Below are positions 60,405 to 64,000 of a stretch of 64,000 nt of DNA, piece by piece. This DNA is from AC-32 sp963754265 (GTDB lineage: Bacteria > Actinomycetota > Thermoleophilia > Gaiellales > Gaiellaceae), in the NCBI GenBank assembly GCA_963754265.1, contig CAVWFB010000016.1, positions 1-64,000 of the forward strand, written 5' to 3'. Numbering within the stretch: the stretch's first letter is position 1; every line of letters begins with the position of its first letter. The notes under the pieces were generated by a model. That model had not been told where the DNA came from and made no database searches. It saw only the letters and a program-made list of their open reading frames with translations. Position numbers and translations under genes: made by a program.

Positions 60405-61391
60405 TCAGAGCCAGCGCTTCCAGCGGAAGAACGCGGTCAGTCCGATCGCCAGGCCGAGCATGAAGCCGCAGATCGCCCAGAAGGCGGCCGCCGTCTCGAA
60501 GCCCGGGAAGTGGACGTTCATCCCGAAGATCCCGGTGATCAACGTCAGCGGGAGCAGGATCACCGTGACGACCGTGAGGAACCGCAGGACGTCGTTCTGG
60601 CGGTGCGAGATGACCGACTCGTTCGTGTCCTCGAGCGCCTCGACGACCTCCTTGTAGTTGTCGAGGAGGTCCCAGATCCGCTCGCTGGCGTCGACGATGT
60701 CGTCGAAGTAGAGGTCGAGCTGCTCGGGCAGGAACCGTTCGATGTTGCGCTCGAGCAGGCGCAGGGTCGAGCGCTCGGGCTTGATGATCTTGCGGTAGGA
60801 GATGATCTCCTGCTTGACGTTCGAGAGGTCGCGGACGACGTCCTCGGCGCGCTCCTCGAACATGTCGTCCTCGACCGAGTCGAGCTTGTGCCCGATCTTG
60901 TCGAGGATCGGAAAGCAGTAGTCGAAGAGGTCGTCGAGGACGTGGTAGAGGAGGTAGCCCGACCCCTTCGCGAAGAGTTGGTCGCGCAACTCCTCGTCCT
61001 CGTTGCAGCGGTGGAAGAGCCGCGTCACCGGTAGCAGCTCGACGGTTGGCAGCGTGACCAGGTAGCCGTTCCCGACGAAGAAGTCGAGCTCGGCGGCGTT
61101 CAGCCGCTGGACGGCCTTGTCGTAGACCGGGAAGTGGAGGACGCCGAAGAGGTAGTCCGGGTACTCGTCCACCTTCGGCCGCTGGCGCTTCGAGAGCACG
61201 TCCTCGAGGTCGAGCGGATGCCAGCCGAAGCGCTCGGCGAGCATTCCCGCCTCCTCCATCGACGGCGCGTCGAGATGGATCCAGGTGAGGCCGTGCGAGT
61301 CGAGCTCTGCGAGGCGCGGCTCAGGCCGAGCGGTGACGTCCCCCGCCTGCGTGCGAGGTCTCGGCCGCTTGATGCGAGGAAGGCTTGGCAC
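60405..61391 (-). CDS. corA: CorA-type magnesium/divalent cation transporter
   Basis: 328 aa, GTG start. A cytoplasmic funnel (WHPLDLEDVLSKRQRPKVDEY, and the long helix DLSNVKQEIISYRKIIKPE) is followed by two C-terminal membrane helices joined by the pore motif GMN (TGIFGMNVHFPG). The membrane end KRWL is basic as in the family. TACTAT (61439-61434) lies upstream. Confidence 0.93.
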   Translation of the reverse strand: MPSLPRIKRPRPRTQAGDVTARPEPRLAELDSHGLTWIHLDAPSMEEAGMLAERFGWHPLDLEDVLSKRQRPKVDEYPDYLFGVLHFPVYDKAVQRLNAAELDFFVGNGYLVTLPTVELLPVTRLFHRCNEDEELRDQLFAKGSGYLLYHVLDDLFDYCFPILDKIGHKLDSVEDDMFEERAEDVVRDLSNVKQEIISYRKIIKPERSTLRLLERNIERFLPEQLDLYFDDIVDASERIWDLLDNYKEVVEALEDTNESVISHRQNDVLRFLTVVTVILLPLTLITGIFGMNVHFPGFETAAAFWAICGFMLGLAIGLTAFFRWKRWL

Positions 61392-61450
61392 CGGGACTGA
61401 GGGGGTCGTCGAGAGTCATGGTCGGGGTTCGCCATAGTACCCGGAAAGCC

Positions 61451-62002
61451 TTGTTTCCAACCGGCTTTGCGCCGGGAGTTCTCACGGCTTCGGAGGGCAA
61501 TCGGGGCTCGAGCACGAGAAAGCTCAAGCGCAGCGAGGACGACCTCGACTACCACCTCGTCCTGCGCAGCGGCTCGCGCACGATGATCGCCGAGACTCCC
61601 TCCCCGCTCTGTACGAAGGGGGCGACGGCTACCCGGCGCAAGCAGATGACCGCGGCCCGCAAGGCCGCACGGGTCTGCACCAGGGCGCGTGTCGTCGGAG
61701 TCGCCTTCTTCGACTACAACCACGGCCAGACCGGCGTCGCCCCGAACGCGATCGAGCTGCACCCCGTGCTTGGCTTTGCCTGCCTTTCGAAGGTCGGCCC
61801 ACCCCAGCCTCCTCCGCCTCCCTCGGGCGCCTCGGGCGGGAAGTGCGCTGCCTCGTATCCCGATGAGTGCATCGCTCCGCCTCCGCCCGACCTCAACTGC
61901 GCCAACATTGCATACCGCAACTTCCGAGTCCTGTGGAACGTGCCCGACCCCGATCCGCATCACTTCGACGGGAACAGGGACGGGATGGGGTGCGAGAGCT
62001 AG
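61451..62002 (+). CDS. excalibur-domain protein, N-terminus lost or unclear
   Basis: About 183 aa from TTG 61451 (the frame is open from 61385). The C-terminus DLNCANIAYRNFRVL...DPDPHHFDGNRDGMGCES is the calcium-binding excalibur motif; the middle VVGVAFFDYNHGQTGVAPNAIELHPV matches a domain found beside it in secreted proteins. No signal peptide precedes, so the 5' end seems truncated or frame-broken near 61500. Pro-rich linker at 61800-61830. Confidence 0.65.
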   Translation: MFPTGFAPGVLTASEGNRGSSTRKLKRSEDDLDYHLVLRSGSRTMIAETPSPLCTKGATATRRKQMTAARKAARVCTRARVVGVAFFDYNHGQTGVAPNAIELHPVLGFACLSKVGPPQPPPPPSGASGGKCAASYPDECIAPPPPDLNCANIAYRNFRVLWNVPDPDPHHFDGNRDGMGCES

Positions 62003-62035
62003 TCGAGGAACGAGCCCCCCGAGCCGGATAGCAGG

Positions 62036-62074
62036 GGGCCGGGCGGCGAGCCGAACGCCTAGGACGCTTCCACG
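62036..62074 (-). repeat. dispersed repeat, copy 3
   Basis: Minus-strand core GTGGAAGCGTCCTAGGCGTT followed by CGGCTCGCCGCCCGGCCC. It sits between the BNR-like gene's stop (62078) and the excalibur gene's stop, so could act in termination, but has no long hairpin. Confidence 0.65.
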
Positions 62075-62077
62075 TGA

Positions 62078-63472
62078 TCAGTGCGCCGTGTAAACCATCG
62101 CGTCCATCTGGTATGCGGGGCCGCGGATGTCTGTCCAGATCGGGTGGGGATCTTTTTTGGAAACGACGAGTCCGTTGTAGTCGCCGATGAAGAAGCCGAA
62201 GAAAAAGTTATCGCTGTTCGGGAAGGAGGTGGCGGTCGAGACCTGGCTCGGAGCCGTCGGTCGCCCGCCCGGGCGCACGTCGACCAGGAATTGGTTGTAA
62301 CCGGTTCCAGCAGCGTTTACCTGGCTAAAGGAGACGTCGACGCCTGCCGAGCCGTCTGGCGCGACGGCTGGGAAGAACTGGTCGCCGCCCGAGTTCGCAA
62401 CGGTGCTGAGCGAGCCGACCACGGCGTGCCCGGCCGACGTCGCCGACCAAAGATAGGCCCGGCCTGTTCCGGAGTCGTACGAGGTCCAGACGACCCGAGG
62501 CTTGCCGTTCACAAGCGTCAGCGCCGGGAAGGAGTTGTCCCGGAACTGGAAGCCCGGCAGCGGGCTTGGCAGGTCTGTGAAGCCGGCCGGGCTGATCGTC
62601 TTGGGCGTGTTCCACCTTTTACCGTCCCAGTGGGCGAGCATGATCGAAGGCCCGCTGGCGAACTCTTCCCAGGCGACCCAGAAGCCACCCTTTCCATCGG
62701 CCGCGATCGTGGACCCTTGGGAGCTCGTCGAGCCGGGGACGCTGAGGATCTTGAATCGGCCCGTAAAGGGGCTGGTCGAGAAAACGGCTACCTCGATCGG
62801 AGGCGAGGCGCCGAAGTGCGTCCAAGACACGACGACTTGCGACGAGTCAGCACTGATCGCTGGCTTGTCCTGGAAGTTGCCGCTCGAGTTGGCGGCGATC
62901 TGGATATAGCTCCAGGTGCGGGTTCTGGGATTCCGTCGCATCAGTTCGACGCCACCGACGCTGTCGTCAATGCGGTTGAAGAAAATCGTCGAGTAGTAGA
63001 CGGCCCCGTCGCCCCCGACAGCGAGCCCGGGGTCACCGGCGGCGTTGGAGGGGTCGTGCGGAAAGACATCGATCGGTCCTGTGTCGTTCCAGGTGATCCC
63101 ATCGCTTGACCAGTAGAAGCCGGCCTGGCTGTCGCCGTTGTACGAGTTGTAGTCGTTCGCGCCGGCGTAGAGCGTGCCGGAAGCGTCTTTCGTGATCCAG
63201 GTCTCATTTACTGCGCGGCCGCTCGAGTGGCAGTCCGTTCGATAGTTCGTGCTGCCGGGCGTGCTACAGGTCGTGGGCAGGGGGACCAGCGAGGAGGTGC
63301 TAAACGAGACGTTGGCTTGCTCTACGACCCCAGAGAGGCGCGGGCCCGGGTTGATCGATCTTGGGCTGTCGAGTCGAGACGAACCGGATGCTCTCGGACC
63401 GGTCACCACGAGAACGGCGAGCGAAGCTACGGCAATAGAAAGGCTTAGGACTCGAACCAAGCGGCGCCTCAT
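62078..63472 (-). CDS. secreted BNR-like propeller protein
   Basis: 464 aa; ATG 63472 chosen for its AGAGGAG site and signal peptide (VRVLSLSIAVASLAVLVVTG). Repeats with WSSDGITWND, GDPGLAVGGDGAVYYS, KPAISADSSQVVVSW, and WVAWEEFASG resemble exo-sialidase-type propellers. Similar in type, not sequence, to the protein at 25568. Glycan or surface binding is possible; function unproven. Confidence 0.78.
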   Translation of the reverse strand: MRRRLVRVLSLSIAVASLAVLVVTGPRASGSSRLDSPRSINPGPRLSGVVEQANVSFSTSSLVPLPTTCSTPGSTNYRTDCHSSGRAVNETWITKDASGTLYAGANDYNSYNGDSQAGFYWSSDGITWNDTGPIDVFPHDPSNAAGDPGLAVGGDGAVYYSTIFFNRIDDSVGGVELMRRNPRTRTWSYIQIAANSSGNFQDKPAISADSSQVVVSWTHFGASPPIEVAVFSTSPFTGRFKILSVPGSTSSQGSTIAADGKGGFWVAWEEFASGPSIMLAHWDGKRWNTPKTISPAGFTDLPSPLPGFQFRDNSFPALTLVNGKPRVVWTSYDSGTGRAYLWSATSAGHAVVGSLSTVANSGGDQFFPAVAPDGSAGVDVSFSQVNAAGTGYNQFLVDVRPGGRPTAPSQVSTATSFPNSDNFFFGFFIGDYNGLVVSKKDPHPIWTDIRGPAYQMDAMVYTAH

Positions 63473-63621
63473 CCTGTCTCCTCTCACTAGACCCGGGGGC
63501 CTAGCCCCCAACAAGGCCGGACGGGAGTCGTGAGGGGCCGCAAAACCTCGGCGGCTTCCAGGCCAGCTCTAGACGCAGACGTATCGTCTCACTTCGTGCG
63601 AGCGGCTACAAGAGTCGAAGC

Positions 63622-63707
63622 GGGCCGGCGAGCCGAACACCTAGGACGCTTCCCACGACCCGGCCCTCTCTGAACTACGAAACCTCAGGTCGTGGCGCTA
63701 GTGGCCG
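63622..63707 (-). repeat. dispersed repeat, copy 4
   Basis: Core GTGGGAAGCGTCCTAGGTGTT on the minus strand. Like copy 2, it extends upstream into the last codons (L-A-P-R-P-E-V-S-stop) of the gene at 63675. So the repeat spans a gene's 3' end and its downstream flank. 63515-63621 contains no other gene. Confidence 0.65.
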
Positions 63708-63929
63708 TTTTCGGACCTCTCCTTCGGCGACCCCGACGCTATTTGCGAGACAGCCACGCAGCCTGTCTACCTCGGCAATGAGGTACCTGCGTTCCTTGGC
63801 CAGGACATCCAAGTGCCCTTGTGTTACTACCTCGCAACCCAAGGCACGGGCCTGCTCTTGCAGCTCAAGGAGCGCAGCACTGTGGTACTCGGGGGAGGCG
63901 TGCTGGTCACGGTAGGCGGGTGGCATCAC
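63675..63929 (-). CDS. small helical hypothetical protein
   Basis: 84 aa, GTG 63929 or ATG 63926. Helical with a coiled-coil-like centre (SAALLELQEQARALGCEVVTQ, LAKERRYLIAEVDRLRGCL). A decayed relative of its 3' end exists at 3961-4050. Beyond it to 64000 nothing is recognised. Confidence 0.55.
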   Translation of the reverse strand: MMPPAYRDQHASPEYHSAALLELQEQARALGCEVVTQGHLDVLAKERRYLIAEVDRLRGCLANSVGVAEGEVRKRPLAPRPEVS

Positions 63930-64000
63930 CTGGCTCTCTCCGTAAGAAAGATGCGCCCCGCGGCGAATACTTACCCGAGGCGCGAACCTCTCGGGGGTTG

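Overview
The window looks like a chromosomal stretch from a high-GC actinobacterium. Supporting genes are a WhiA homologue, an HemQ-type coproheme decarboxylase, a class II fructose-bisphosphatase and a uvrC-whiA-gap-pgk-tpiA gene order. A deep branch such as Thermoleophilia would fit, but that is an inference from general resemblance, not from a search. The left edge cuts into a 23S rRNA gene; a 5S gene and a terminator follow.

Layout. Positions 1-1170 hold the end of an rRNA operon. 1202-2762 is a HIT-like protein, an M48 protease and a small conserved gene. That small gene has been split by a roughly 3 kb integrated element (2714-5707) bounded by a 19-bp direct repeat; the element carries small genes of unknown function, including a HEPN-like one, and a broken tyrosine integrase. 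5721-9824 holds a histidine phosphatase, an SDR oxidoreductase, dgt and dnaG. A tRNA-Asn at 9958 has a duplicated 3' end at 11853 and a weaker remnant at 13465. The DNA between them is one or two tRNA-targeted islands with an FAD monooxygenase, an integrase relic, a frame-broken methyltransferase and a possible PD-(D/E)XK nuclease. 13674-30040 is core-like: isocitrate lyase and its GntR regulator, a subtilase, tRNA-Leu, bcp, hemQ, uvrC, an MFS transporter, pruA, ogt and whiA. 32357-38484 is a glycolytic block (gap, pgk, tpiA, gpmI) interrupted by a secreted protein. 38537-47414 holds a sigma factor, a Ser/Thr kinase, a phosphoesterase, an M48 protease, argS, glpX and a class I aldolase. 48123-54781 has tRNA-Gly, a sigma-70 factor of RpoD type and membrane and secreted proteins. 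54856-59593 has hemA-hemL, a HIT hydrolase, an L,D-transpeptidase and a BtuF-like binding protein. 60405-63929 has CorA, an excalibur-type protein and a BNR-like secreted protein.

Working together: gap, pgk, tpiA, gpmI, glpX and the aldolase cover much of triose and hexose-phosphate metabolism in both directions, and aceA adds the first glyoxylate-shunt step. hemA and hemL make 5-aminolevulinate, and hemQ acts at the other end of haem synthesis.

The strongest signal not tied to one gene is transcriptional. In more than twenty genes a TANNNT -10 box begins only 12-15 bases before the start codon, the expected geometry for leaderless mRNAs. At four divergent gene pairs the opposing -10 boxes overlap or abut in a 22-27 bp gap, so the two promoters should compete for polymerase. 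A second general point is quality: at least six genes, including gap, are broken by single-base indels, several beside short C or G runs, which suggests consensus errors rather than six true pseudogenes.
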